NCBI RefSeq assembly: GCF_000003815.2
Contig: NC_049981.1
Span: 33,422,831 to 33,449,248 of the forward strand
Direction of reading: 5' to 3'
DNA from: Branchiostoma floridae
Taxonomy: Eukaryota; Chordata; Leptocardii; Amphioxiformes; Branchiostomatidae
Length of the DNA: 26,418 nucleotides
Part shown: one piece after another, positions 7,925 to 25,012 of the stretch
How the letters are laid out: every line of letters starts with the position of its first letter
Position numbering within the stretch: position 1 is the first letter of the stretch
The notes under the pieces: model-generated
Told to the model about the DNA's origin: nothing
The model's database searches: none
What the model saw: only the letters and a program-made list of their open reading frames with translations
Position numbers and translations under genes: made by a program

Positions 7925-10566
7925 TCAGCTGTCCACCGCGACCTTGACGTCCTTCAGCACGCCCTCCGCCTGCCCGTAGATCTCCCCCACCCCGCTCAGG
8001 CCCTTCTCGAACACGCCCAGGTTCTTGTCGAAGTTGAGCAGCGCCCTCTGCCGGTCCGCCCAGGCAGTGTGCTCCCGCTCCACCCGCTCCCGGTCAGACG
8101 CCTGCTCTCCCACAATCCTTTGTAGGCTGAGCTGAAGTCTCGGGGCGCGACTGAGAAATAAAGCAAAAATTATATACTTTTGATAGATAGATGATCTAAG
8201 GCTAATTATGGGACAGCTACTGGTCATGACGATTATGTTTTTTTTATGTACAATGTACTATTTAATCAAATATTTTTATATATCTTATTACTAGTATGCT
8301 GTCAATGTCAAATTCCATCTGTCATTTGTTAGCCTCTACCAGGCTTCGTGGATCGGTGGTCTAATTGTAGAAATTGGACAAATAGATTCTATAGTATGCT
8401 AGGGGAGTTAGCCGGCCAGAAGAGTACGTTTTCTCACCACTCGTGGTGAGGATAATGATTCTACCGATCCACGGAGCCTGGTAGAGGCTAGTCATTTGTC
8501 TCTGTCACCAGCGTCAGCAAGGTTAGCCCTTTGTTATAACCACGGGCTAGTTAGGCAGCCCTGGCTGTGCGTGCGGGACAACGTTACCTGATGATTTCCC
8601 TCAGCGCGGTGTTGAGGCTGGCGACCTCGGCCACGGCCTGTTGGACCTCGGGCGCGGTGACGTCACCCTCGGGACAGAGGGAGAAGGAGTGCGCGCTGGA
8701 GAACATCACGTGATACGTCGTGCCGTCTGCGGAAACAAACGGACGGGAAAGTTTTACTCACTAGTTCCATTGCGTCATAAGAGAATTCGTCTGCTTACTA
8801 TGAATCTTAAAAATTACGTGGTGGATCTATTAATTTTTTAGGGTTTGGCTGTCACGTCTCCACTGCAAGTGTTTGTCTGTTTGTTTGTTTGTTTGTTTGT
8901 TTGTTTGTTTGTTTGTTTGTTTGATTCTACCAGGGTGTGTGTAAGCGTCGATTACACAGCGAGTTTGCATTTCCAGTGTATTACTACTGTACTGGAAAAT
9001 TACTACAGAAGTCAGTGTAAAATATCACGAGAACGTAGCAAAAATATTCGTTCATTATTAAGTACAAATCGTACGTTTCTCTCATATTCTATCAAATTGA
9101 ACACGAGCATTATGTTGCCATCATTTCACAATGACGAAAAGCGGTTCATTTAAAGACAAAATTGAAATTAAAACAGTCTCCCATGATGTTTAGTAGACGT
9201 GGCGTACTTTGTCTGCTGTTGATTTCCTCCAGACAAGCCGACAGACTCTTGGCCTCGTCGCAGCCAAACAGCGCCTTGAATCTCCTCAGTCCTTTTATCA
9301 ACTTCTGGTGCTCCTGTTGCAGTTCCGACAGCAGCTGCGAGGCGTCGCTGTACATCTCGTCCAAGTGCGCCACCTGCACTCTGAAGATCCGGACTTTTTC
9401 TTCGTGATCGTGAGTCGGAGATTCTTCAATTAGGAGAAAAATCTGTTACTGACGCCGAACAAATGCTTACATGTGACGGTTTCTTTCTCAGTAAACGAAG
9501 CAAAAATATAAACAGTCACTGATACAGAAAAAAATGCTGACAAAACATTCACGCAAGTGCAGTTTACGTATCACCTGCTCATTCTTTTTTCATTTCAACC
9601 AACCGATCAACCAAACAACCACAGACCAACCAGCCAAACAGCCAGGCAGCAAACACAACCAAACGCGGTCAGTAACAACTCAGTTGCAATCCTCACCTGT
9701 CCCCTTCTTACGGACCCGCTTGCTGAATCTCACTGACGTCACGTGTGCGTCACTTCCGGTGCCCCCACGTGACAAGGGAGGTTCCACGACTTTGCGCCGG
9801 AGCAGGGACGTTTTCTATAGAAGACAGGATGGTGGGGTGGGAAAGGGACAGAAAGGTATTGTGTAAAGTTTATTCTTCTGTCCAACACGTAAAACAGACA
9901 AATTCTCGTCCCTCCTCAGAATGACTGACACATGTAATTTGTAATTTGACATCTACCGGTGTAGGTCAAAGCTGCCTGGGAGTCTGCGCGCCTGCCCATG
10001 TGGAGAGGAGCTGCAAACCATACAGCATTTGTTACAAATCTGTAAACTTGGCCCCACCTGCTCAGACAGCGATATGATGATGATGATGATGATCAAACTT
10101 AGTCTCCAAGCAGACCCTACGGTGCCTTAGAGATAATATCAAAGCTGGCAAAGGAGTATAGCCGGCCAAAGGGAGTCAAACGGGCACCTGGTGCCGCTAT
10201 ACCAAGTCCCTTGCCAGCTTTGATACTATTGCTAAAGCACCGTAGGGTCTGCTTGGAGACTAGATCGAACTCTATTAGGAAATACATGTATGCGGAGTTG
10301 TTATTGTTATCATTTCCCGTTTGTGTGTTTGTTTTACTCATAGAGCAATCATAGAGCAAGACGACTGCACTGATTGGCTCTCAGGTGCTCCCGGAGTGCA
10401 AGTTCGGCATGTTTCTTATCAATGTAATTCTCTTTCAGACGAGACATGCATTGTATCTGTTGTAAGGATTGTCATCAGAAAGAATAAACCGTTCATTTAC
10501 CTCGTCCGCGGACCCCCTCCCCTCTCCCTCCGTGTCTCCGCCAAAACAGCAGCACAGAACCGGCAT
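7925..10566 (-). CDS. Uncharacterised 254-residue protein with Cys cluster and predicted helical/coiled-coil regions, five exons
   Basis: Five minus-strand exons join with matching phases: 10501-10566 (ATG), 9697-9814, 9208-9423, 8588-8726, 7925-8150 (stop TGA 7925-7927). Acceptors include a strong pyrimidine tract before CTATAG (exon 2), TTTCCGCAG (exon 4) and ATTTCTCAG (exon 5); donors include CAG/GTGAGG and CAG/GTAACG. Donors of exons 1 (GTAAAT) and 3 (GTACGC) are weaker. Residues 1-10 are MPVLCCCFGG, a possible palmitoylation site (inference). Residues 51-59 (RFSKRVRKK) are basic. Residues 70-133 are charged and helical (LDEMYSDASQLLSELQQEHQ). The C-terminal 75 residues include RQRALLNFDKNLGVFEKGLS. 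No transmembrane segment is seen. I do not recognise the family. Exons 3-5 are more certain than exons 1-2. The gene converges on SEC24; its promoter should lie near or inside the gap at 10737-11391. Confidence 0.72.
8330..8490. mobile_element. Foldback element D, TA-ended, 9-bp TSD
   Basis: Ends TAGCCTCTACCAGGCT and AGCCTGGTAGAGGCTA; arms continue through GTGGATCGGT / ACCGATCCAC. A perfect 9-bp direct repeat GTCATTTGT flanks it at 8321-8329 and 8491-8499. It lies in intron 4 of the minus-strand gene. The middle carries TTAGCCGGCC, related to TATAGCCGGCC in element B (10100-10262). Confidence 0.88.
8871..8922 (+). repeat. (TTTG)n microsatellite
   Basis: About twelve copies of TTTG in intron 3 of the minus-strand gene, between its exons 4 and 3. 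Confidence 0.95.
9734..9771 (-). promoter_or_regulatory. CRE, ETS and two E-box motifs packed inside a coding exon
   Basis: TGACGTCA (9734-9741) overlaps CACGTG (9740-9745). CACTTCCGG, an ETS-type site, is at 9751-9759, and a second CACGTG is at 9766-9771. These all fall in the exon I assign as coding exon 2 of the minus-strand gene (9697-9814). Such a group is typical of a metazoan core promoter, so this may be an alternative promoter whose first exon uses the GTGAGG donor at 9696. Confidence 0.4.
9969..10090 (+). mobile_element. 3'-terminal fragment of a non-LTR retrotransposon (LINE) with ATG-repeat tail
   Basis: Frame from 9969 reads CPCGEELQTIQHLLQICKLG. This matches the CxCG...QTxxHLLxxC signature near the C-terminus of many LINE ORF2 proteins and retroelement reverse transcriptases. 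It runs into (GAT)n at 10075-10092, a common LINE 3' tail style. The fragment is about 40 codons, truncated at its 5' end, and lies in intron 1 of the minus-strand gene. It is not functional. Confidence 0.65.
10100..10262. mobile_element. Foldback element B, TCTCCAAGCAG family, 9-bp TSD
   Basis: Ends TAGTCTCCAAGCAG and CTGCTTGGAGACTA; the arms pair nearly to the centre (CCCTACGGTGC; TATCAAAGCTGGCAA with their inverses). Flanks GATCAAACT (10091-10099) and GATCGAACT (10263-10271) are a 9-bp target-site duplication with one mismatch. It sits against the tail of the LINE fragment. Confidence 0.87.
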
Positions 10567-10736
10567 CTTTCACCGGACATGGGTCTCAAGGTCAACCTGA
10601 AGACTAAGGTCACGGCAGCCGTTCACTGGTGTATATCTGACCCCCTGGTCGTCCGGCTTGACAGATGTGGGTTGGTAAAAGCTGGCAAGTGACAAGCATA
10701 AGACCGTTTGGACACTGTTATGTACACTGCATATCT

Positions 10737-11391
10737 NNNNNNNNNNNNNNNNNNNNNNNNNNNNNNNNNNNNNNNNNNNNNNNNNNNNNNNNNNNNNNNN
10801 NNNNNNNNNNNNNNNNNNNNNNNNNNNNNNNNNNNNNNNNNNNNNNNNNNNNNNNNNNNNNNNNNNNNNNNNNNNNNNNNNNNNNNNNNNNNNNNNNNNN
10901 NNNNNNNNNNNNNNNNNNNNNNNNNNNNNNNNNNNNNNNNNNNNNNNNNNNNNNNNNNNNNNNNNNNNNNNNNNNNNNNNNNNNNNNNNNNNNNNNNNNN
11001 NNNNNNNNNNNNNNNNNNNNNNNNNNNNNNNNNNNNNNNNNNNNNNNNNNNNNNNNNNNNNNNNNNNNNNNNNNNNNNNNNNNNNNNNNNNNNNNNNNNN
11101 NNNNNNNNNNNNNNNNNNNNNNNNNNNNNNNNNNNNNNNNNNNNNNNNNNNNNNNNNNNNNNNNNNNNNNNNNNNNNNNNNNNNNNNNNNNNNNNNNNNN
11201 NNNNNNNNNNNNNNNNNNNNNNNNNNNNNNNNNNNNNNNNNNNNNNNNNNNNNNNNNNNNNNNNNNNNNNNNNNNNNNNNNNNNNNNNNNNNNNNNNNNN
11301 NNNNNNNNNNNNNNNNNNNNNNNNNNNNNNNNNNNNNNNNNNNNNNNNNNNNNNNNNNNNNNNNNNNNNNNNNNNNNNNNNNNNNNNNNNN
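10737..11391. other. Assembly gap (655 N)
   Basis: Undetermined bases. Any long reading frame spanning it is an artefact. It may hide the transcription start of the minus-strand gene whose ATG is at 10566. Confidence 1.
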
Positions 11392-11434
11392 AATTGTCCG
11401 CTTCCTTTAAATAGTTTAAGTACTGTTCACCTCA

Positions 11435-11779
11435 CACGTGTGACAAACGCACGACGCAAACCTGGCCAATCTAACGGTTCCCCCAGGTGTGAGGGCACGG
11501 TGGTCACATGACACAGGTAACTCACCTCACAGGTAACTCACCTACTCGGCTCCCCGGGCGTTCCGACAGGTGAGAAGCCGTCTCACCTGCGGCCTTTCAT
11601 CCCGCCGCTGTGACGTAACCACCACGAAAGCCTGTCCTGTCCAGTAGAAGCAGGAAAACCCGCCAGCTCTGGTCACGCCAGAGTTTTTTGTCAGACACGG
11701 AAACTTACTTTCTAAACTCCTGCCTGAAGTTTGCCGACCACCTGTGGGTCAAAGTTCACCAGGTGGTCACATGCACGTG
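11435..11779. promoter_or_regulatory. E-box cluster with a DR1 nuclear-receptor-type site
   Basis: Seven hexamer E-boxes lie in 345 bp: CACGTG at 11435 and 11774; CAGGTG at 11484, 11567 and 11760; CACCTG at 11584 and 11739. GGGTCAAAGTTCA at 11746-11758 matches a direct repeat spaced by one base, the consensus for HNF4/RXR-type receptors. The region is GC-richer than its surroundings and has no conserved reading frame. A regulatory role upstream of the minus-strand gene is inference. Confidence 0.35.
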
Positions 11780-12024
11780 ATGCCGTATGGACGAGACCAT
11801 TGAGGTTTTTTTTTTTAACTTCGCCGTTACAACAGTCAACACCTTTCACTCGGAATTTCAACTATATCTTTGGCTATGGTTTATTTTGTTAATGGCATTG
11901 AAAACAAAACAAAACAATAAAACAACTTAGTAGTATTTAAGTCTCCAATTTGAATCAGTTTCGGCACACACACGTGACCACGGGCGCCAGACAGGAAACA
12001 AACACAGGTATGGTCTATCAGGTG

Positions 12025-12038
12025 ATCTCCAAGCAGAT
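12025..12038 (+). mobile_element. Solo end of the TCTCCAAGCAG family
   Basis: ATCTCCAAGCAGAT matches the first 14 bases of element C (12707-12720) but no inverse partner is found within about 400 bp. It is either a remnant or a chance 14-mer. Confidence 0.45.
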
Positions 12039-12093
12039 GTGTGGGGCAAACTTGTCTTCCTTTGGTCATTTTACCTGATGTGTACGACTGAGC

Positions 12094-12419
12094 TAGCCTG
12101 GAATCCAGCCGTATTGTGCTTTGGTCGCGCCCCTGAGGTACGCTTCCTGCCAATACGACTGGCCTTCGTTACCATTCGAACGATTGGCATTTCAATATTC
12201 GCACACTTTATGTGCGCGATTTCTGATTGGCTGTTAGCACCACCAAGATGGAAATCGAACACAAACTATCATGTTTACAGTTTGTAATCGAACGGAACAC
12301 TACTTCTATCTTGCGACTTATTAGTGAAGTAAGGGCCGATTGTTCCAATCCTAGCGAAGGCCAGACGTGTTGGCAGGAAGCAGAGCGACCAGAGCACAAC
12401 ACGGCTGGATTCCAGGCTA
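12094..12419. mobile_element. TA-ended inverted-repeat element E with perfect 9-bp TSD
   Basis: Ends TAGCCTGGAATCCAGCCGT and its inverse; imperfect arms extend over about 90 bp (GCTTCCTGCCAATACG against CGTGTTGGCAGGAAGC). CGACTGAGC flanks both sides exactly (12085-12093 and 12420-12428). 326 bp, no coding capacity. Confidence 0.92.
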
Positions 12420-12704
12420 CGACTGAGCACCCTGGACTTCGTTTCCAATCGATCTGACAGCTCTAACCCTGGACGTTCATGTCACCTACATCTGTGTGTG
12501 TTTTGGAACCTAATGGAGGGCGATGTTGTTCCTAAGTATGGTGGTGTTGGGGGTGCAACAGTATACATTCTTTCACTCATTCAATACGAACTTGTCCAGC
12601 AGATTCCTAGAAATGTGTTTTCGTAGCCCAACTAGTACATGATTAGTTCACTATTATAGAATGATAGTGCAGTGTCTCCCTATCATTCTAAGGTATGCTG
12701 TTCT

Positions 12705-12858
12705 TAATCTCCAAGCAGATACCTCTGGTGGCATAAAACAGTAACATAAGTCTGGGGAAGGACTTCAGCGGAGGCCTATTTTGCCCCTCTGCCAGCTGAA
12801 GTCCTTCCCCAGCTTATGTCACTGTTTTATGCCACCGGAGGAATCTGCTTGGAGATTA
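12705..12858. mobile_element. Foldback element C, TCTCCAAGCAG family, 9-bp TSD
   Basis: Ends TAATCTCCAAGCAGAT and ATCTGCTTGGAGATTA; near-complete palindrome (CCTCTGGTGGCATAAAACAG; GGGGAAGGACTTCAGC with their inverses) around a 25-base centre. Flanks TGCTGTTCT (12696-12704) and TGTTGTTCT (12859-12867) are a 9-bp duplication with one mismatch. Confidence 0.9.
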
Positions 12859-12942
12859 TGTTGTTCTATGGTCCAGGTGGGACATCCTGGTTCTATGGCT
12901 GGTTTTTCATTAAATGTGGTAGATTCAAACCTAACACGTGAC

Positions 12943-13120
12943 TGTGTGTGCTGCACACCCGTTCTGTGTGTGCTGCACACCCGTTCTGTACTGTACTGCA
13001 ATTTTGCTTTCAGCAAAGTTTTACTCTGTGATTGGAGGTATAGGAAGGGTTCTGCTTTCTGTGTTTTACCATTCATACTTTCACATCACACACCCACTCT
13101 CTCTCTCTCTCTCTCTCTCA
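12943..13120 (+). repeat. 21-bp tandem pair and a (CT)n run
   Basis: GTGTGTGCTGCACACCCGTT occurs twice in tandem (12944-12986). A (CT)n tract lies at about 13097-13119. No gene is seen. Confidence 0.8.
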
Positions 13121-13167
13121 CTTACTCTATCTGCTTTGCTGTCTGGGCAGGGTTAGACGCATCATAA

Positions 13168-13516
13168 GGCCACACCAATTTAATTTCTTGGTTCACGGAT
13201 TGGCTCGCTCCTATTTTTTGGGAAAAAAAATAAAAATTACCACTCAGCAAATTTTCACCATTAATGAAACCATTCACCAACTTTCTGGTGTAGCAAATTG
13301 GCCTTTATATCATAAGCTCCTTAAAGTGTGGGTACAGGTGCTGTTACTGTACAAAAATAGTGTTTTTGTACTTTTTTCGAGCTGAAAACTTTTTTTCTTT
13401 ATGTTTTGGATTAGCCGTTACCTTTGCCCCAACCATTTTACAATTTTTATTTCGCCCTCTCGCTCCATATTTTTTATGAAAAAATCCGTGAACCAAGAAA
13501 TTAAATTGGTGTGGCC
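13168..13516. mobile_element. PIF/Harbinger-like MITE with TAA target duplication
   Basis: Ends GGCCACACCAATTTAATTTC and its inverse, with arms matching for about 37 bp (through GGTTCACGGAT). TAA directly precedes (13165-13167) and follows (13517-13519). A 3-bp TAA duplication and GGCC start fit the PIF/Harbinger superfamily. The interior is AT-rich and non-coding. Confidence 0.8.
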
Positions 13517-13800
13517 TAATCCCATTTTGGTTGCTCACTGCTGTCTACTTGAAAGGGGGCCTTAGACCAAATTAGTACCAGGATTCACGAATCAGGAGAC
13601 ACCACAGCACGGGATGATCCTGATTTGGGTCTCCTGGTATGAACGGCTCCGAGGGGGATTAATCCCCGTCAGTGGCGGATCAGGAGTTCTCCCCTCGAAG
13701 GTGGACAGTTCATCCGGATTGGCTAATCCAGATCAAACCCCAACGCCTGGGTGCATGCCGATATGCAAATCCTGGTATGCACTAGCCTGATGGGGTGATG

Positions 13801-14239
13801 TAGCCTGGGTACCATCCGGAAAGTAGTTTGCTCCGGTGTTCATTATATACTACATGTATATACAGTTGCTTCTAGCTCTGACATTCATTATACACTATAT
13901 ACTGTCACTTCTCTGCCGTTCCATCTGGGACAAGGGACCACGTTAACGTCTGGAATAGTCCAAATTTCAAACGCAGGCGCTGATTGGTCCCGACACATGA
14001 GCGATTTATGGAAGGGGTTCAAGCAATTGTTCGAACAGGCGTTCCAACACCAAACAAGCCCTCTGTCTGCTTGCATGCGGGAGGGCCTGTTGTCATCGAA
14101 TGAGTGCTCTAGAACCCATTCCTTAATACGCTCATTAACTGACGTTAGTACCAAAAGGTTTGAATGGACAGGTCTTCAGACGGATAGCAGAAGCGAACAT
14201 AGCAGCAAACTACAAAATGTCCGGATGGTACCCAGGCTA
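13801..14239. mobile_element. TA-ended inverted-repeat element F
   Basis: Ends TAGCCTGGGTACCATCCGGA and its inverse, then GTAGTTTGCT / AGCAAACTAC. Length 439 bp. The first eight bases are the same as in element E, but flanking 9-mers (GGGGTGATG and GGTATGTAT) match poorly, so the target duplication is lost or the ends differ. A single related end (TAGCCTGAGTACCATCC) lies at 24763. Confidence 0.82.
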
Positions 14240-14455
14240 GGTATGTATCAGGTGTTGGTGAAAATTATATGCATGGAAATCACAACAATGACGACACAAA
14301 TGAAACCTTTAGACACGTGTAAAGTCTCTCCTGTTTTTGTTTTTACTTCTGGTGACATCTGATTACTTATGAAGAAAAATCGTTACAAACAGAACCGTAC
14401 GTGTGCTACACATCCCACAGAAATACTGTCCCCACAAAACAAGCTTAAAACACAT

Positions 14456-14594
14456 GGCGCCCCCCCACCCCTACTGTACCATGTCGTGTGGCGGCGCCCC
14501 ACCCCTACCGTACCATGTCGTGTGGCGGCGCCCCCACCCCTCTGTACCATGTCGTGCGGCGCCCCACACCCTTACTGTACCATGTCGTGTTGCG
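14456..14594 (+). repeat. C-rich minisatellite, about 31-bp units
   Basis: Four units contain GTACCATGTCGTG and GGCGCCCC with CCACCCC. Unit lengths vary a little. The word GTACCATGT is also in the G-rich array at 5478-5620, although the rest differs. Confidence 0.88.
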
Positions 14595-15761
14595 ATTAGA
14601 AGAATATACAAAGGAGACGCGTGATGCTGACGGCTACGATACTTCGGCATGAAACGTGCGAATCTGGAAAAAGCCCGACGATCAAACATGGTTCGACTAA
14701 GATGGCAGCAAAATTAGTACAATGTGAAAATCCACCCTGAAATCTCCCTGCCTGCGAAATTACCCCTGGACAAGACAGTCGTTTTGTTTCCCTATAAGCT
14801 AGTCCAACTTCATCCCCCCTCCCCTACTGTCGTTCCCTCCAGCTGTATCTGCACACGGCAGCTCTGACCTCTAACCCCTGACCCCACCCATGCAGCTGAC
14901 CTTTAACCCCTGACCCATGCAGCTCTGACCCCTGACCCCACCACCTGCCCTCCCAAGCCGGATGGACTTAACCCTGTAAACATGCCAACAACTTACAACA
15001 GAACGATAAAAATTTCTCTGGACACAATTGGGGAGGTTTCCAATACTTCACAAACACATCTAACCAAAACTTTAACAAATTCCCCACACACCCTCTCCCT
15101 CGCAAGGATACACAATAAGCTTTACTTAGAACAAATACATCTAGACATCGGGTGGTACCATTTAACACAAAGGGGTTGGGAACATATATTTAGTATTTAG
15201 CAAATCCAAAAGGAAATGTGTAAACTTGGGGACAAGGGGGTGTCCCGGTCACTATGGCAACCAGGACAGTCTGGCTCTCTGCTGGCTCTTTTTATGGTTC
15301 CAAGTTATGAATATTCATGAACCTGCCTTACGGCCAATCAGATCAGCTGCAGCTCATTAAGTGCACAACATCTCACAGCCATCTGATTGGCTGAGAGCTG
15401 GATTGAAAAAACATTTTACAAAACGACATCAGTTTTTAATGTTTTATAATACTGTCAGAGAGACTGTCTGAGTTACAGTACTGTAAATTCCTGTAAAGTA
15501 CTGTCAAGTTTTCGCTGAAATTTGCGGTCAAAATTGTGTAGTACTGTAGTAATGCATTGGAAATGCACATCTGTGATGAGGGGGTCACTGTAAACATGCA
15601 ACTGCCGTGAAAGTTTCCAGATTTACAGTAGAAGCAAAAAGGGCCACCCAGAGACCAGACTGAGGGGGTGGTTATGGGAGGGGGGGAGGGGGGCTGTCCC
15701 GTGGGGGAAGGGGAGGGATCTGCTGGTCAGTGCTGCGGCGTGCAGACGCCCCCGGGGAGGG
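14595..15761 (-). other. Region downstream of UBE2D, probable 3' UTR at its right end
   Basis: It holds a TGACC-rich direct repeat (14859-14942, TGACCTCTAACCCCTGACCC and relatives), a small inverted pair (CCAATCAGATC near 15333, CATCTGATTGG near 15382) and a G-rich tract (15664-15718). On the minus strand an ATTAAA hexamer at 15435-15440 could serve as a poly(A) signal for UBE2D. No coding region is recognised. Confidence 0.4.
14859..14942 (+). repeat. TGACCYYTAACCCC direct repeats
   Basis: GCTCTGACCTCTAACCCCTG, GCTGACCTTTAACCCCTGAC and GCTCTGACCCCTGACCCC follow one another, with CATGCAG linkers. They contain several TGACC half-sites, but spacing is irregular. Confidence 0.75.
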
Positions 15762-23612
<7,851 letters not shown>

Positions 23613-23760
23613 AGATGTGAGATTTAGAGGGGAAAACTAAATAAACGAACAAGGAAGAGTTCACGTATTCCTGCTGTAAAGATGGCCGACGGTCTGTTTG
23701 CCGCTCTCTCCTTCCGCGCTGAGTCACCATAACGTCACTCTGTACCATTCCGCTAGATAA
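23613..23760 (-). promoter_or_regulatory. Presumed UBE2D 5' UTR and core promoter
   Basis: Just upstream of the UBE2D ATG (23612). It contains AAGATGGCCG (23679-23688, YY1/initiator-like on the plus strand), TGAGTCA (23720-23726, AP-1-like) and AACGTCAC (23731-23738, CRE half-site-like). No TATA box is evident at a fixed distance. The assignment rests mainly on position. Confidence 0.35.
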
Positions 23761-24264
23761 TTCTCCAAACATAGAATATGAAATTTGCGTCAAAAGCGTC
23801 ACATAAAATTTATTTCTTAGTGAAGCATATCTATGGAATAAAACAGAGTCTTTTAGACTGCTTTTACTGCTAATAAATGTCACAAGGACTACTTTACCTA
23901 AGGAATAAACTTTGAACTCGGGACCCATCCTTGGATGACGTAACCAGTTTCGTCACAGGGAGGGCGACGGCACATTTTCAAGGTTGTTAAACGAGGTTAC
24001 AATCAAAGACAGCGCTGATATTTATATCCATCTGAGTCCGTTTAGATTAAATAATCTGTTTAAGAGTTATCATGATAACACAATTTCTTTATTCCGAATC
24101 CAACAAATGAATTGTTAACTTCTGTTAAGTTTTACGTTCTCATGCCTACACTTTGGAAATTTGGCGGGAAATATATCGTCATGGAATGAACCGAAGTATG
24201 ATGCAATATGCTAATGTAATGGATTTTATGATATTGTATAACATGGTATGGTAATGTATTTGAT

Positions 24265-24712
24265 GTTATGTCATACCTGGACTTTGATAACGTTCGATAT
24301 GGGAGTTCCGGATGGGGTGATAAATATAGAATACAACACGGTGTATTCCGTATCGCCCAAGGTATCAGCCCGACCGCGGGTCGGATCGCCCGAAGGCCGG
24401 AGGGTGATCCGACCCATGGGAGGGCTGGGACCGAGGGTGATGCGGAATACACCGTGTTGTATTTTATTTATGTCATACCCACCTGAGAAAACACAAGTTT
24501 CGATGCGAAATGCACCAGAAATTGAGAAAATGTTGTGTCCTCGAACAAAAGATTGTAACAACAGCAATTCTAACGTATTCGGCCGTTCGAAATAATTACA
24601 TGTAGTTCGATTTACTCGAAGGAAGCCTGTGTGGTGCAACTTGGAACCCGTGTGATACCGAAAGTCCAGAACATCTGCATCGAACGTTTTCGCGGCCCAG
24701 GTATGACATAAC
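24265..24712. mobile_element. Inverted-repeat element I, host of a nested element
   Basis: GTTATGTCATACCTGG (24265-24280) has its exact inverse at 24697-24712. Within the arms, AACGTTCGAT (24289-24298) has its inverse near 24680-24689 and GGACTTT pairs with AAAGTCC (24661-24667). Length 448 bp. TTATGTCATACC also occurs a third time at 24468-24479, next to the nested palindrome. Confidence 0.65.
24319..24472. mobile_element. Palindromic element H (ACACGGTGTATTCCG type), nested in element I
   Basis: AATACAACACGGTGTATTCC (24331 on) and GGAATACACCGTGTTGTATT (24444-24463) are perfect inverses, with ATAAATA extending both ends. The centre is GC-rich (GATCGCCCGAAGG, CGACCGCGGGTCGG). Related in ends and centre to element J at 25339-25712. 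Confidence 0.8.
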
Positions 24713-24762
24713 TTTGGTTATCACACGGCCTTCTGTTAAACACCAACGTTACTGTTTATCAC

Positions 24763-24782
24763 TAGCCTGAGTACCATCCTCC
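24763..24782 (+). mobile_element. Solo end related to element F
   Basis: TAGCCTGAGTACCATCC matches the first 17 bases of element F with one difference. No inverse partner is seen to the right, so it is a broken copy. Confidence 0.5.
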
Positions 24783-24819
24783 GTAGTGACCGCTGGATCA
24801 ATGAGGGCCTGCATGCCTT

Positions 24820-25012
24820 TTTCCGTTAAGCGTTACGAGCCATTTTTATTCACCGTTAATCGTTACCGACCCGCTCTAATTCAAAGTTAATCGTTATCGG
24901 TATATTCTTCGTGAAGCGTTATTGGTCGTTTTAATTCAACGTTAATCGTTATTTGTTATCCCGAATTCACCGTTAAGCGTTACCAAGCAATTCTTCGTAA
25001 CCCGTTATACTA
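24820..25012 (+). repeat. CGTTAAKCGTTAY tandem array
   Basis: About seven diverged units of roughly 30 bp carry CCGTTAAGCGTTAC, ACCGTTAATCGTTACCG, AACGTTAATCGTTA and similar, separated by short T-rich or TTCTTCGT words. Confidence 0.8.

Noticed and set aside
10665-11511. Apparent proteins of about 250-270 residues across the first gap
   Set aside because: They consist almost wholly of undetermined residues; the flanking pieces have no family signature.
7389-12858. Assigning elements A-C to Tc1/mariner because TA flanks the ends
   Set aside because: The TA is inside the terminus. The flanking sequence outside it is a 9-bp direct repeat in all three, which Tc1/mariner does not make.
14369-14689. 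Pro/His-rich frames on both strands
   Set aside because: They come from the C-rich 31-bp minisatellite and lack any homology signal.
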